A stretch of DNA of 64,000 bases from Caldichromatium japonicum (GCF_011290485.1 NZ_CP048029.1:2366501-2430500); one strand, 5' to 3'. Positions 27,446-40,200 are shown, counted from the first letter of the stretch. Numbers and translations: made by a program. Notes: generated from the sequence alone by a model not told the origin.

Positions 27446-28048
27446 TCAAGGCCCTGGCAGTGAGCTCTGGATGGCCACAGACCTCACGCCAAACCGGTCT
27501 ATACGGATCTGACTGATGGTCGCATGCCCGATCTGCAAGCGATACCAACCCTCAGGTGGGCAGGCCAGGACATGGCCGAGGATGGCGCGAATGACCCCGG
27601 CATGACAGATGATCAACAGCCGCCGCCCCGGATAGACCCGTAGTTGGCGCTCATAGACCCCGACCACCCGCTGCTGAAAGTTGGCGAGCGGTTCACCCTC
27701 TGGCGGGCGTACAGCGGCTGGATCGCGCTGCAAGGCCGCAAAATGTTCGGCGTCCTGCGCGCGGACCTCTTGGTATGAGCGGCCCTCCCAGGCGCCCATA
27801 CCGATCTCGCGTAGATCCGGTTCGATGGCCAAAGGCAGGCTAAAACGTGCCGCAAGCTCAATGGCAAAAGATCGGCAGCGGCGCAGCGGTGAGCTGATGA
27901 CCTGGTCCCACTGGCAGTGCTCGCCGACAGCCCGGCGCATCTGCGCCCAACCCAGCGGCGAGAGCGGGTCATCGATCCCGCAGCCGCGATAACGCCCCCC
28001 GCCCAAGGGTTCGCCATGACGCATCAGTTCGATGATCGTTTCGGCCAT
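27446..28048 (-). CDS. Histidine phosphatase family protein (CobC/GpmB-like)
   Basis: Branch-1 histidine phosphatase of 200 residues. The catalytic RHGE is in IELMRHGEPLGGGRYRG, SSPLRRCRSFA supplies the second arginine, LREIGMGAWEGRSYQEV the catalytic Glu region, and LLIICHAGVIRAIL the second histidine. The GRYRGxxDxPLSPLG layout resembles alpha-ribazole phosphatase CobC, but no cobalamin genes are nearby, so a general sugar-phosphate or nucleotide phosphatase is equally possible. Confidence 0.85.
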   Translation of the reverse strand: MAETIIELMRHGEPLGGGRYRGCGIDDPLSPLGWAQMRRAVGEHCQWDQVISSPLRRCRSFAIELAARFSLPLAIEPDLREIGMGAWEGRSYQEVRAQDAEHFAALQRDPAAVRPPEGEPLANFQQRVVGVYERQLRVYPGRRLLIICHAGVIRAILGHVLACPPEGWYRLQIGHATISQIRIDRFGVRSVAIQSSLPGP

Positions 28049-28108
28049 CCGCTTCTCGCCTGATTGTAAACTTGCTCAATCATGCCTTGTGCAACCGAGG
28101 GAACCATC

Positions 28109-28408
28109 ATGAACCACAAACGCTATGCCGGTATCGATCAACATCCAGGGGCAATGGACCCCACCGCCAATATCATCCGCGACGCCTGGGTCTTTGGCAT
28201 CATCCCTGAGACCGAGACCTGCGCGGGCTGGACCGTCCAGCAACTCGATGCCCTATATGACAAGGTGACCGCGGCCTGGGAACCCTATGGTCATTTGATT
28301 TCCAACCTACCCCCTGCGCTTAGGGAACGCCATGCGCGGATCTATGAGGCAGCCATTGCCGCAGCCCGCGCCGCCGGCTGGGATCCGCAACTCGATGAGA
28401 CCGATTAG
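28109..28408 (+). CDS. Conserved hypothetical protein, 99 residues
   Basis: Family not recognised. It starts at ATG 28109 with GAGGGA upstream; the in-frame codon at 28082 lies before this ribosome site. The sequence is soluble and looks conserved: NIIRDAWVFGIIPETETCAGWTVQQLDALYDKV, then helices rich in Ala and Arg. One cysteine. Divergent from the phosphatase gene with about 60 bases between them. Confidence 0.6.
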   Translation: MNHKRYAGIDQHPGAMDPTANIIRDAWVFGIIPETETCAGWTVQQLDALYDKVTAAWEPYGHLISNLPPALRERHARIYEAAIAAARAAGWDPQLDETD

Positions 28409-28591
28409 CGCCAAGATACAAGGCGACTGCTACACTCCCTGCGCATTCGATTTAGATGTCTCCTGCAGAGGGTCCTGGGGGTCAGGACAGCGAGCCGACG
28501 TCTAGAGCCTGCAGGCCAGATAGCGATAGATTGGCTGGCGTGACGGGCTGCGCAAGATTCATCTAGATTCACAGGCAAGTCTATCCTACCC

Positions 28592-29059
28592 TTGGCGCGC
28601 CCGATCCATTTTATGCCCTATTTCGTCCCCGAGACCTTTTTTAGACCCCCGGAACAGATGCGCGAGTCAAGCGCGATCCCAGCGCCGCTCTATAACGCCA
28701 TGCGCACCCTGCTTAGACAGACGGGTAATACCTATGTGTTCGTGCCGATCCGGACTATGCAATATCTGGCGGTGGTCGAGCGCACTGAGGTGTGCTTCGT
28801 CGATGCCCTGGGCGGCTATGCCTATCAGAACGGCGAGGGCGGACGGTTGATCCAACTTGCCTGGCATCTGCGGGGAACGCGTGATTCGCTCAGTGCCCCA
28901 GTCCCTTGCGAGATCGTCTATTATTTTAGGGATCTAAAGGCCGTGCACCGGCGCCTGATCTCTGATCTCGGCGCGGCCCTCGCAGACAGGCAGCGCCGGT
29001 GTCAAGATCCAACGCTAGCGGGTCAATCGGTGCGTATCCTGGCCTTTAGGGGGCGCTGA
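28592..29059 (+). CDS. Hypothetical protein, 155 residues
   Basis: Not recognised. Frame from a TTG at 28592 (a later ATG at 28613 gives 148 residues). Sequence features: PYFVPETFFRPPEQM, NAMRTLLRQTGNTYVFVPIRTMQYLAVVE and CEIVYYFRDLKAV, a mixed alpha/beta fold without signal peptide. The preceding gap (28409-28591) shows nothing clear. Composition matches neighbouring genes, which supports a real gene. Confidence 0.5.
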   Translation: MARPIHFMPYFVPETFFRPPEQMRESSAIPAPLYNAMRTLLRQTGNTYVFVPIRTMQYLAVVERTEVCFVDALGGYAYQNGEGGRLIQLAWHLRGTRDSLSAPVPCEIVYYFRDLKAVHRRLISDLGAALADRQRRCQDPTLAGQSVRILAFRGR

Positions 29060-29199
29060 TGGATGCGCCCTGCTGTTTTCGACGACAAGAACGACTGCGA
29101 ATCGTCAATTTTTTGGCCGGTTTGAGGCCAAGCCAGACCTCATAATAGAACAGCTAGGCGTGCGCTCAACCGCTAGCTGCACGCCGAGAGGAGGAGCCC

Positions 29200-30191
<992 letters not shown>

Positions 30192-30212
30192 CTAAATCAG
30201 TGCTGGGTGATG

Positions 30213-30290
30213 CACAGCAACGCATCCGGCGCCTGCGTATCTCACTGAGTTCTCTGGATTCCGGCCTTCGCCGCAATGACGAGCACGGGG
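30213..30290 (+). repeat. Dispersed REP-like repeat, copy B
   Basis: Second copy of the repeat at 27226-27300, with core CTGGATTCCGGCCTTCGCCG and AATGACGA/GCA after it. ATTCCGGC and GCCGCAAT form a short hairpin. The rest of the gap up to 30515 has no gene. It contains an inverted repeat GTCGCCTGAC/GTCAGGCGAC (30460-30469 and 30491-30500). Confidence 0.6.
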
Positions 30291-30515
30291 TTTATTCGGC
30301 ACTTCCACCCAGCTCAACCGCCAGCGATCTATTCCACTCACTCATCAACGAGAAGCTCAACATATTGAATTTTAGTCTATTTTAGTGATAGATTTTAATA
30401 GATACCATCAAAAATACCATCACCAAGCAACCACCTATCCTTGCCTGTCAGTGCCAGACGTCGCCTGACCGCGCACGCTCCGGCGCGCAAGTCAGGCGAC
30501 CGCAAGCGTCACGTG

Positions 30516-30947
30516 TTCTGGGGCGTCAATCCCCAGCGCACCATGTACTTGCCTTCCCCCTGCGGCCTGAGCTCGATGCCAAAACGGTCGAGGATCAACT
30601 GCCGCACCGCCTGCCGGCTCCACAGCGCAAACGGCAGCTTCAGCTCATCCGGTGTCCCGTCGCACATGAGCTTGCGTATCTGGGCGTCCTGCTCCGCCAA
30701 CAGCGCCCGCTTCTCACCCACCTTGCGCCCACCCCGCTTGTCCTTGGGTCCCTTCGCGCCCATAGCCTTTGCAGATGTCGAACACCCCTGCGCCCAACAA
30801 TCCCCTCTGCGCGCCTATCGCTTCATACCTCCAGCTACGCCGCCGCTCTTCGCGCGCCGCAAACGACAGCAATCTCATGTCTCGTCTTTCCATGCCCACG
30901 ACATCAGGACAGCTCACTCAATTTCAAAAGCATGTTTCTTATCAATA
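30516..30947 (-). mobile_element. IS630-family insertion sequence, copy 3 (3'-truncated)
   Basis: Matches the left end and N-terminal half of the transposase in copies 1 and 2. The left terminus at 30931-30947 (CATGTTTCTTATCAATA) mirrors the right ends of the other copies (TATTGAT..GAAAC), giving the terminal inverted repeat. Sequence stops at WGLTPQ with a stop a few bases later, so the catalytic half is lost. It also lacks 24 bp relative to copy 1 inside the first frame. The two frames show the same +1 offset as copy 1. Confidence 0.8.
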
Positions 30948-31061
30948 ACAGAGTCATCGCTTCTACTCCTTCTTGTCTCTGTCGCTTAAAATATAGCGGT
31001 AACGCTTGCGTAAGAAATTGTTTTCTATAGTGTTTTTCCGCCTTGTTTTTGCCAAGCCGAC

Positions 31062-32489
31062 TTGCAGCAAAAAATCTGCGTTCATGATAATGGCAGTTAT
31101 GGCGACTACCGGGGCCGCTCGTATGATCTCGCCGGACTGAAAGCGCTGGCGCGCCGGATCACCGAGCACTACCGCGCCCAGGGCTATCCCTTTGCCCGAG
31201 CCGTGCTCAAAGCGCAGAAGATAGAAGGCGGAGTGCTCGCCATTGAGATCATCGAAGGGCGTTACGGCAAGGTCGAAGCTCAAGGCGAGATGGCCGAGGA
31301 AGCGCAGGCGTTTTTGGAGGCTCTAAAACCCGGAGAGGTCATTTCTGCTGCGCCGCTTGAGCGCGCCACGCTGATACTCTCAGATCAGCCCGGCATCCGC
31401 GTGCGGCCCCTGCTGCGCCCGGGGCAGGAGGTCGGCGCGGGCGATCTCATCGTGGAGGTCGGGCGCGAGCCGACGCTCAAGGGCGAAGTGGGCCTGGACA
31501 ACCACGGCAACCGCTTCAGCGGCCAAAACCGCCTCCGCGCCAACGTGCAAGCCGACAGCCCCTTCCTGCTGGGCGATCAGATCAAGGCGCAGGCGCTCGT
31601 CTCCGACGAAGGGCTGTGGCAGGGAAGCCTCGGCTACAGCCTGCCGCTGGGCGCATCAGGCCTGCGCGGGGGATTGAGCTACGCCCACACCTACTACGAG
31701 CTCGGCAAGGACTTCAAGAACCTTAAGGCCCGCGGCACGGCGGACGTGGCGGGGCTCAATCTCGCCTACCCGCTCATCCGTTCCCAGGCAGCCAACCTCA
31801 TCCTCGTCGCAGGCTACCAGCACAAGGCGCTCGAAGACCGCCAGGACGCCACCTCGACCCGCAACGACAAGTCAAGCGACCTCGCGCCCCTCGCCTTGCA
31901 GTTCAACCGCCGGGACGGCTCCGGTCTCACCTACGGGACGCTTGCCTACACCGCCGGACAGCTCGATCTCGATGCCGTGCTCAAAGCCGCAGACATCGCC
32001 AGCGGCCGCGACACGCGCGGGCATTTCGACAAGTGGAACCTCGATCTCGCCCGCCTGCAGACGACTCCTCTGTCCAACCTCACGCTCTTCGGCCGGCTCT
32101 CCGCGCAATGGGCGGGCAAGAACCTGGATTCTTCCGAGCGCTTCCTCCTGGGCGGGGCTACGGGTGTGAGGGCCTATCCGCAAGGCGAAGGTTTGGGGGA
32201 CGAGGGCTGGCTCTTGCAGCTCGAGGCGCGCTACCGGCTGGGCGCCTTTGAGCCCTATCTCTTCTACGACGCCGGCGCGGTCCGCGTCAACGCCAAGCCC
32301 GACGGCATCACCCCGGCAGTTGCCGACAACCACCGCCTCATCAGCGGCGCGGGGATGGGGCTGCGCCTTGCCAGCGGGCCGTGGAACCTGGATGCGGCCA
32401 TCGCCTGGCGCAACCAAGGCGGCCAACCGCAATCGGACAGCCAGGATCACAACCCGCGCGCCTGGCTGGCAGCAAGCTGGAGGTTCTGA
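31062..32489 (+). pseudogene. 5'-truncated TpsB transporter copy
   Basis: From 31101 onward it is the same sequence as the intact tpsB (42444-43832) with no gap; I see only two differences, both amino-acid changes (K for E in AVLKAADIA, M for L in GAGMGLRLA). It lacks the signal peptide and the first part of the POTRA region, which are replaced by unrelated sequence and a possible TTG start at 31062. Without export signal it cannot reach the outer membrane, so it is most likely dead, though it may serve as donor for gene conversion. Confidence 0.85.
31101..32489 (+). repeat. Long direct repeat, left copy
   Basis: 1389 bp shared with 42444-43832 at constant offset 11343, without indels. Both end exactly at the tpsB stop codon. 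Confidence 0.9.
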
Positions 32490-32499
32490 AAGCGCTCGA

Positions 32500-32820
32500 T
32501 CACAGAACCGCCTCCAGCCCCTTGCGCTCGATGAGGTTGAGCAACTTCAACGATGGCCCGCTCGGTTTCTTGTCGCCCGCCTCCCATTTCTGCACCGTAG
32601 ACAGACTGGTATTCAGAATGGCGGCGAGCACGGCTTGGCTGATTCGCGCCCGCTCACGCAGGGACTTGATCTTTTGCGGGGGCATCTCGTGGACATTGAG
32701 ATGGCACAGCGCCTCGAACTCGCCCATGCGACGCTTGCTGATCAGTCCTGCGCTGTGCAGCCCACGAGCGGTCTCATGCATTTCATCCAGAATTCGACTC
32801 TTGCGCCTCGTCGTTGCCAT
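32500..32820 (-). CDS. higA: HigA-type antitoxin, XRE helix-turn-helix
   Basis: A 106-residue DNA-binding antitoxin. The helix-turn-helix is IKSLRERARISQAVLAAILNTSLSTVQKWEAGDKKPSG. The N-terminal part (MGEFEALCHLNVHEM) probably contacts the toxin. ATG 32820 (MATTRRKSRILDEM) is chosen over an upstream codon. The gene overlaps the end of the toxin gene by about 38 bases, toxin first, the order typical of HigBA pairs. It should repress its own promoter. Confidence 0.85.
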   Translation of the reverse strand: MATTRRKSRILDEMHETARGLHSAGLISKRRMGEFEALCHLNVHEMPPQKIKSLRERARISQAVLAAILNTSLSTVQKWEAGDKKPSGPSLKLLNLIERKGLEAVL

Positions 32821-33187
32821 GACACACCTCCACGATCTCACCCGCCATCAGAGCGGTCGCCAGTTGTCGGTCATCAAAAGCCAACAGTTCCTTTGCCATC
32901 TCCCGTAACACCTTCAATTCGTCCTGATCGATGTTGGCACGCTCATTCTTGCCAAACCCGTATAGAAAAAACCACCGCTCGGCCAGCTTGGTCGCCACGA
33001 TGGTCCTCGCTGCGCCCCGCTTGCCCTGGCCAGGCAGCGCAACCCGCTTCTTGACCACATGGCCGCCCAAGTCCGCGTCGATGAGCCCTTGACCCATCTC
33101 GGCGACGGCTTTACACAAGGCTTCGTCGGTCAAACCAGCCTTGGCCATCCAGCGGGTGAAGGTGCGGGTTCGGAATACCCTTCTCAT
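32783..33187 (-). CDS. higB: RelE/HigB-type toxin (DUF1044-like)
   Basis: A 134-residue toxin resembling the RelE-like DUF1044 group, presumably a ribosome-dependent mRNA interferase. Characteristic stretches: VFRTRTFTRWMAKAGLTDEALCKAVAEM, DADLGGHVVKKRVALPGQGKRGAARTIVA and RWFFLYGFGKNERANI, with DELKVLREMAKELL at the end. The ATG at 33187 overlaps the stop of the LuxR-type gene (TGATG), so all three may be transcribed together. Paired with the downstream HigA. Confidence 0.87.
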   Translation of the reverse strand: MRRVFRTRTFTRWMAKAGLTDEALCKAVAEMGQGLIDADLGGHVVKKRVALPGQGKRGAARTIVATKLAERWFFLYGFGKNERANIDQDELKVLREMAKELLAFDDRQLATALMAGEIVEVCHGNDEAQESNSG

Positions 33188-34085
33188 CAAAAAATCGTAC
33201 CATTCGGTGCAATAGCGTGCCAGCCGAGTTCCCGGCATGCGTTCGCCTGCGCCTCCTCGGGTAGCCGGAGCGGCGCGGACGGCGGCGCCCTGGGGTCGGC
33301 CTGCCCCGCGCGCTGGTGGCGCAGCCACAGGGCCATGAGGCCGACGCGCCCGCGCACCCCGAGCTTGGCGTAGATCGCCTCGGCGTGCTGGTGCACCGTG
33401 CGGTGGCCGATGGCAAGCTGCCGGGCGATTTCCTTTTCGTTCGCATCGGTGAGCAGCAGCGCGAGCACCTGGCGTTCCCGCGGGCTGAAGGGGGCGGCGG
33501 CATGGATCAGCCCGCGCGCGAGCAGCGTCTCGCGTAAAAAACTTTGGGCGCCGAGCAGGAAGAAGCGCAAGAGGTCGCGCTCGCGCTCGGCGGCTCGCCC
33601 GCGCGCCGGTCGAGCACGAAGTGCACCTCGCAGTCGGCGCCGACCGGCACGCCGCCATCGAGCCGGTCGATGATGCGCTCCTCGCGGAAGGCTTCGTGGA
33701 TCGTCCAGCTCTGTTGCCATTCCCGCTCGCTCACCAGCTCGGCGCGCAGATGGCAGCGCGGCCTGCCGGCGTGCCGGGCCACCGCCATCACATGCGGATC
33801 GACTTCGCCTTGGGCGATGCGTTCGGCGATCTGCAGCCCGAGCGCGAGCCGCCGTTCGCGGTTGTGGAAATGATCCAGCGCGCGGATGCGCCAGCCCGCG
33901 TAGGGGTCTTCTGCGGGTTCGCGGCAGATGCCCACCCAAGAGGCGTTCGCTGCGCCGATCATGCGGCACAGCGCTTCGAAACAATGGCGTAGCGCCGCCT
34001 CGTGCTCGGCCGCCGGCGCCTCTGCCAGTTCCTGCCACAGCCGCGTCAGGGCGTCCAGATCCGCTTCGCGCACCGTCCTGATCAT
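33187..34085 (-). pseudogene. LuxR-type transcriptional regulator with a frameshift
   Basis: N-terminal half in one frame from ATG 34085 (MIRTVREADLDALTRLWQEL...VHFVLDRRAGE). The DNA-binding half continues in another frame: RAERERDLLRFFLLGAQSF, then FSPRERQVLALLLTDANEKEIARQLAIGHRTVHQHAEAIYAKLG, a classic LuxR helix-turn-helix. One base appears missing around 33600 in a GC-rich run, so this is either a pseudogene or a sequencing error. It is divergent from tpsA with a 115-base gap, a position fitting a regulator of the adhesin. Confidence 0.8.
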
Positions 34086-34200
34086 GAGAAGTCCTCCCAG
34101 CGTCCCCCGATCCGTCATCTCCGCTAACGAGCGGATGGTAACACCCGCCGGCCTCATGGAGAATTCCCCGGTTTTCTGAATGAATGGGAAGACCGGAACC

Positions 34201-37200
34201 ATGAACCGCGCTTATCGTCTCGTTTGGAGCGATCGTCTTCACGCCTTCGTCGCCGTGGCCGAAATCGCCCGCGCGCGCGGTAAGCGCGCCTCCTCCGGCC
34301 TTGTCTCGGCCCTCGTCGCGGCTGGGCTGCTTGCCGTCCCGCTCGCGCCCGCTTGCGCGGCCAATCTGCCCACGGGCGGACAGATCACCGCGGGCACCGG
34401 CACGATCAGCCAGTCCGGCAACACCCTGACCATCACCCAAACCACCGGCAAGATGGCCGCCGACTGGCAGAGCTTCTCCATCGGGCAAGAGTATGCGGTC
34501 AACTTCGTGCAGCCCTCGGCATCGAGCATTGCGCTCAACCGCGTGCTGGGCAGCGAGCCTTCGGTCATCCAGGGAGCGCTTTCCGCCAACGGCCAGGTCT
34601 TCCTCATCAACCCCAACGGCGTGCTCTTCACCCCCTCGGCCCAGGTCGATGTCGGCGGCCTCGTGGCCTCCACCCAGAATCTCTCCAACGCCGACTTCCT
34701 CGCTGGCCGGCTGCGCTTCTCCGGCGCATCGCAGGCGGCGATCCGCAACGAAGGCACGATTCGCGCCGGCGCGGGCGGCACGGTGGCGCTGATCGCCGCC
34801 CGCATCGAAAACGTCGGCACGATCGACGCCCCGCGGGGCCAGGTGCTCCTGGGCGCGGGCAAGACCGTCACCCTCGATTTGGGCGGGCCGGTGAGAATCC
34901 AGGTCGAGGAAGGGGCGCTCGATGCCCTCGTCGAACAAGGCGGGGCGATCCGCGCCGACGGGGGGCTTGTCTATCTCACCGCCCAGGCCGCCGATGAACT
35001 CAGCACAGCCGTCATCAACCACAGCGGCATCACCGAAGCCCGCAGCCTCTCGGTCGATGACAAGGGCGCGATCTATCTCATGGGCGACATGGCCAGGGGG
35101 CAGGTCGATGTCGCGGGTACGCTCGATGCCTCCGCCCACCCGGAGGCGGGCGCGGGGGTTGGGGGCGGCTTCGTCGAGACCAGCGCGGCCAAGGTCAAGG
35201 TCACCGACGCCGCGCAGGTCAAGGCCGGGCATTGGCTGATCGACCCCAACGACTTCACCATCGCGGCAAGTGGCGGGGACATCACCGGCGGCACGCTCTC
35301 ATCGAGCCTTGCCTCAGGGGATGTGACGATTGCCTCCAGTAGCGGCACCACCAGCGGCAACGGCGACATCTTCGTGCGCGACGATGTCACCTGGTCGTCG
35401 GGCAAAACGCTCACCCTCTCGGCCTACCGCAACATCGAGATCCTCGCCACCATCGATGCCTCGGGCGGCAGCGGCGGCCAGGTCGCTCTCGAATACGGGC
35501 AGGGAGCAGTCGCATCCGGCAACACCGCCACCTACAGCCTCACCGGCAAGATCGATCTGCAAGCCGGGCCCAACTTCCTCACCAAGCTGGGCTCGGACGG
35601 CACGCCCCTCACCTGGACGGTCATCACCAGCCTGGGCAGCGCGGGGGATGAGTCCAACGCTTCGGCGACCAACAGCCTGCAAGGGCTGGCGCATTCGAGC
35701 AAGCTTTCGGGCAACTACGTCCTCGGCGCGGACATCGATGCTTCTGGCACAGCTAACTGGAACGACGATGGCTCTGGCAACAAGCAAGGCTTCGTGCCGA
35801 TTGGCAATAGCGCCAACAAATTCACCGGCCGCTTCGATGGGCTGGGGCATACCCTCTCGGGGCTCACCATCAACAGATCGACCAACTTCGTCGGCCTGTT
35901 TGGCTGGACCTACGGCGCCCGGATCGGCAACGTGGGGCTGGTGGGCGGCAGTATGAGGGGCCAATCCTACGTCGGCGGGCTGGTGGGGTGGAACCAATCC
36001 AGCACCGTCACCCACAGCTACGCCACTGGAACCGTGACGGGGAGTAGCGCCGTCGGCGGGCTGGTGGGGATCAACTTCGACTCCAGCGAAATCACCCACA
36101 GCTACGCCACCGGCGACGTGACTGGGATTGACAGCTCCGTCGGCGGGCTGGTGGGGAGCAACGCCGGCACCGTCAGCAACAGCTACGCCACCGGCGCCGT
36201 GACTGGGAGTGGCAGTGACTTCGGCGGGCTGGTGGGGAGCAACTCCGGCACCGTCAGCGGCAGCTTCTACGCCACCACCGATGCCAACGGAAACACCATC
36301 AACAACGGCGGAGTAGCCACTAGCCCCTGGACTGGAAACTCGAACGGCACCGGCAAGACCGCCGCCGAAATGAAGCAGCTTTCCACCTACACCTCGGCAG
36401 GCTGGGACATCGACGACGCTGGCGGCACGGGCAAGGTCTGGCGCATCTACGACGGCAACAGCTACCCGCTCCTGAGGAGCTTCCTGACGCCGCTGACACT
36501 CACCCCCACCTATAGCGGAAGCGGCAGCGTTGGGAATATCGCCGCCTATGCGGAAACGGGGGTGGATGCCAGCAAGATTTTGACCCCCACGTTTACTCTG
36601 GAGAGCAGCGCCACGGCGGATCAGATGATCGCAAGCCTCAGAGGCACCTCCTCCAACCAGCAGGGCTACGACATCAGCTACGCCACGCGCACCATCACCG
36701 GCACCGGCAGCGCGGCCAACGACCTGCGCATCATCGATCCGATCACTTTCAGCCAAGGCACGCTCAGGCTCAAAGCCAACGGCAACATTGAAATCCTTAC
36801 CACGATCGATGCCTCGGGTGGCTCAGGCCAGGTCGAACTCCAATATGGTCAGGGAGAAGTCGCATCCAACAACGACGCCACCTACGGCTTTGGCCTCACA
36901 GGCAGCGGCTTCACCGGCAAGATCGATCTGCAAGCTGGGCCCAACTTCTTCACCAAGCTGGGCTCGGATGGCACGCCCCTCACCTGGACGGTCATCACCA
37001 GCCTGGGCAGCGCGGGGGATGAGTCCAACGCTTCGGCGACCAACAGCCTGCAAGGGCTGGCAGAGTCGGGCAAGTTTTCGGGCAACTACGTCCTCGGCGC
37101 GGACATCGATGCTTCTGGCACAGCTAACTGGAACGTCGATGGTTCTGGCAACAAGCAAGGCTTCGTGCCGATTGGCAATGACACCAACAAATTCACCGGC

Positions 37201-40200
37201 CGCTTCGATGGGCTGGGGCATACCCTCTCGGGTCTCACCATCGACAGACCTTTGACCGACGGCGTCGGCCTGTTTGGCGCAACCGACGGCGCCCGGATCG
37301 GCAACGTGGGGCTAGAGGGCGGCGCCGTGACGGGTAGATTCGAAGTCGGCGGGCTGGTGGGGTACAACTTCAACTCCAGCACCATCACCGACAGCTATGC
37401 CACCGGCGCCGTGTCGGGGGCTGGCCCCGTCGGCGGGCTGGTGGGGAGGAACTACAACTCCAGCACCGTCACCCACAGCTACGCCACCGGCGCCGTGACG
37501 GGGAGCAGCAACGTCGGCGGGCTGGTGGGGGTGAACAACCAATCCAGCACCATCACCCACAGCTACGCCACCGGCGACGTGACGGGTAGCGGCAGCAACG
37601 TCGGCGGGCTGGTGGGGGTGAACAACATCTCCAGCACCATCACCCACAGCTACGCCACCGGCGACGTGACGGGTAGCGGCAGCAACGTCGGCGGGCTGGT
37701 GGGGGTGAACAACATCTCCAGCACCATCACCCACAGCTACGCCACCGGCGCCGTGACGGGCAGCGACTACGTCGGCGGGCTGGTGGGGCAGAACTACTAC
37801 AGCACCGTCACCCACAGCTACGCCACCGGCGCCGTGACGGGCAGCGACTACGTCGGCGGGCTGGTGGGGTACAACGCCGGCGCCGTCACTGACAGCTTCT
37901 GGGACACAACCACCACCGGCCAATCGGCCAGCGCCGGCGGGACGGGGCTCACCACCGCCCAAATGAAGCAGCTTGCCACCTTCTCCGGCTGGGGCATCGA
38001 CGACGACGGCGGCACGGGCAAGGTCTGGCGCATCTACGAGGGCGACAGCTACCCGCTCTTGAGGAGCTTCCTCACGCCCTTGACCATCACCTCGGGCGCC
38101 ACGGTCAGCAAGACCTATGACGGGAACGCAGTCACCGGCCCAACCGGGTTCACCTTCGCAACCCCATACGATCCCTCGAAGATCCTCCTGAGCGGCACCG
38201 TCCTGGGGCAGAAAAACGCCGGCAGCTACACGGCGGCCCTGTATTCCAACCAGCAGGGCTACGACCTCGTGGGCACGCGCAGCGTGGCATATACCATCAC
38301 TCAGAAGCTGCTCACCGTCTCGGGCATCACCGCCAACAACAAGACCTACGACGGCACGACGGCGGCCACGCTCAGTTACACACCGAGCAACTTCACCGGC
38401 TTGGTGTCGGGAGACGACATCACCGCCACCGGCACCTTCACCGACAAGAACGTCGGCACTAACAAGACCGTCAATCTCACCTTCGGCGGGGCGGATGCCG
38501 GCAACTACGCCTTCTCCGGGCAAACCACGGCCAGCGCCGACATCACGCCCAAGGCGCTGTCGCTTTCCGGCCTGACGGCCAACGACAAAACCTACGACGG
38601 CACGACGGCGGCCACCCTGGGAAGCCTCGGCACGCTCTCCGGCGTAGTCGCCGGTGATAACGTAAGCGTTGCCGGCACCGCCAGCGCAAGCTTTGCCGAC
38701 AAGCACGTCGGTGCGGGCAAGACGGTGACCATCTCGGGCCTCTCACTCACTGGCACGGACGCGGGCAACTACACCCTGGGTTCTGGCGCCACCACCACTG
38801 CCAGCATTACGCCCAAGGCGCTGTCGCTTTCCGGCCTGACGGTCAACGACAAAACCTACGACGGCACGACGGCGGCCACCCTGGGAAGCCTCGGCACGCT
38901 CTCCGGCGTAGTCGCCGGTGATAACGTAAGCGTTGCCGGCACCGCCAGCGCAAGCTTTGCCGACAAGCACGTCGGTGCGGGCAAGACGGTGACCATCTCG
39001 GGCCTCTCACTCACTGGCACGGACGCGGGCAACTACACCCTGGGTTCTGGCGCCACCACCACTGCCAGCATTACGCCCAAGGCGCTGTCGCTTTCCGGCC
39101 TGACGGTCAACGACAAAACCTACGACGGCACGACGGCGGCCACCCTGGGAAGCCTCGGCACGCTCTCCGGCGTAGTCGCCGGTGATAACGTAAGCGTTGC
39201 CGGCACCGCCAGCGCAAGCTTTGCCGACAAGCACGTCGGTGCGGGCAAGACGGTGACCATCTCGGGCCTCTCACTCACTGGCACGGACGCGGGCAACTAC
39301 ACCCTGGGTTCTGGCGCCACCACCACTGCCAGCATTACGCCCAAGGCGCTGTCGCTTTCCGGCCTGACGGCCAACGACAAAACCTACGACGGCACGACGG
39401 CGGCCACCCTGGGAAGCCTCGGCACGCTCTCCGGCGTAGTCGCCGGTGATAACGTAAGCGTTGCCGGCACCGCCAGCGCAAGCTTTGCCGACAAGCACGT
39501 CGGTGCGGGCAAGACGGTGACCATCTCGGGCCTCTCACTCACTGGCACGGACGCGGGCAACTACACCCTGGGTTCTGGCGCCACCACCACTGCCAGCATT
39601 ACGCCCAAGGCGCTCACTGCCATCTACACGGCGGCCAACAAGGTCTATGACGGCGGTACCTCCGCCACCGTCTCGGCCGCGAGCAGCGACATCATCACGG
39701 GCGATAGCGTCAGCATCAGCGCCAACGGCGCCTTCGCCGACAAGCACGTCGGCACCGGCAAGACCGTCAACATCACTGGCGGCGCGCTCTCTGGCGCGGA
39801 TGCCGGCAACTACGCCCTGCAGAACACCACCGGCACGGCCAGCGCCGACATCACGCCCAAGGCGCTGTCGCTTTCCGGCCTGACGGCCAACGACAAAACC
39901 TACGACGGCACGACGGCGGCCACCCTGGGAAGCCTCGGCACGCTCTCCGGCGTAGTCGCCGGTGATAACGTAAGCGTTGCCGGCACCGCCAGCGCAAGCT
40001 TTGCCGACAAGCACGTCGGTGCGGGCAAGACGGTGACCATCTCGGGCCTCTCACTCACTGGCACGGACGCGGGCAACTACACCCTGGGTTCTGGCGCCAC
40101 CACCACTGCCAGCATTACGCCCAAGGCGCTCACTGCCATCTACACGGCGGCCAACAAGGTCTATGACGGCGGTACCTCCGCCACCGTCTCGGCCGCGAGC

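Noticed and set aside
33659..35232. Upstream half of the long minus-strand frame 33187-35232
   Set aside because: Only its last part (about 33187-33600) encodes real LuxR sequence; the region beyond 34085 is antisense to the tpsA start.
35314..36756. Long minus-strand open frame of 480 codons inside tpsA
   Set aside because: It is the antisense shadow of repetitive GC-rich sequence; it is low-complexity, has no recognisable domains, and similar shadows repeat with each module (38743-41370).
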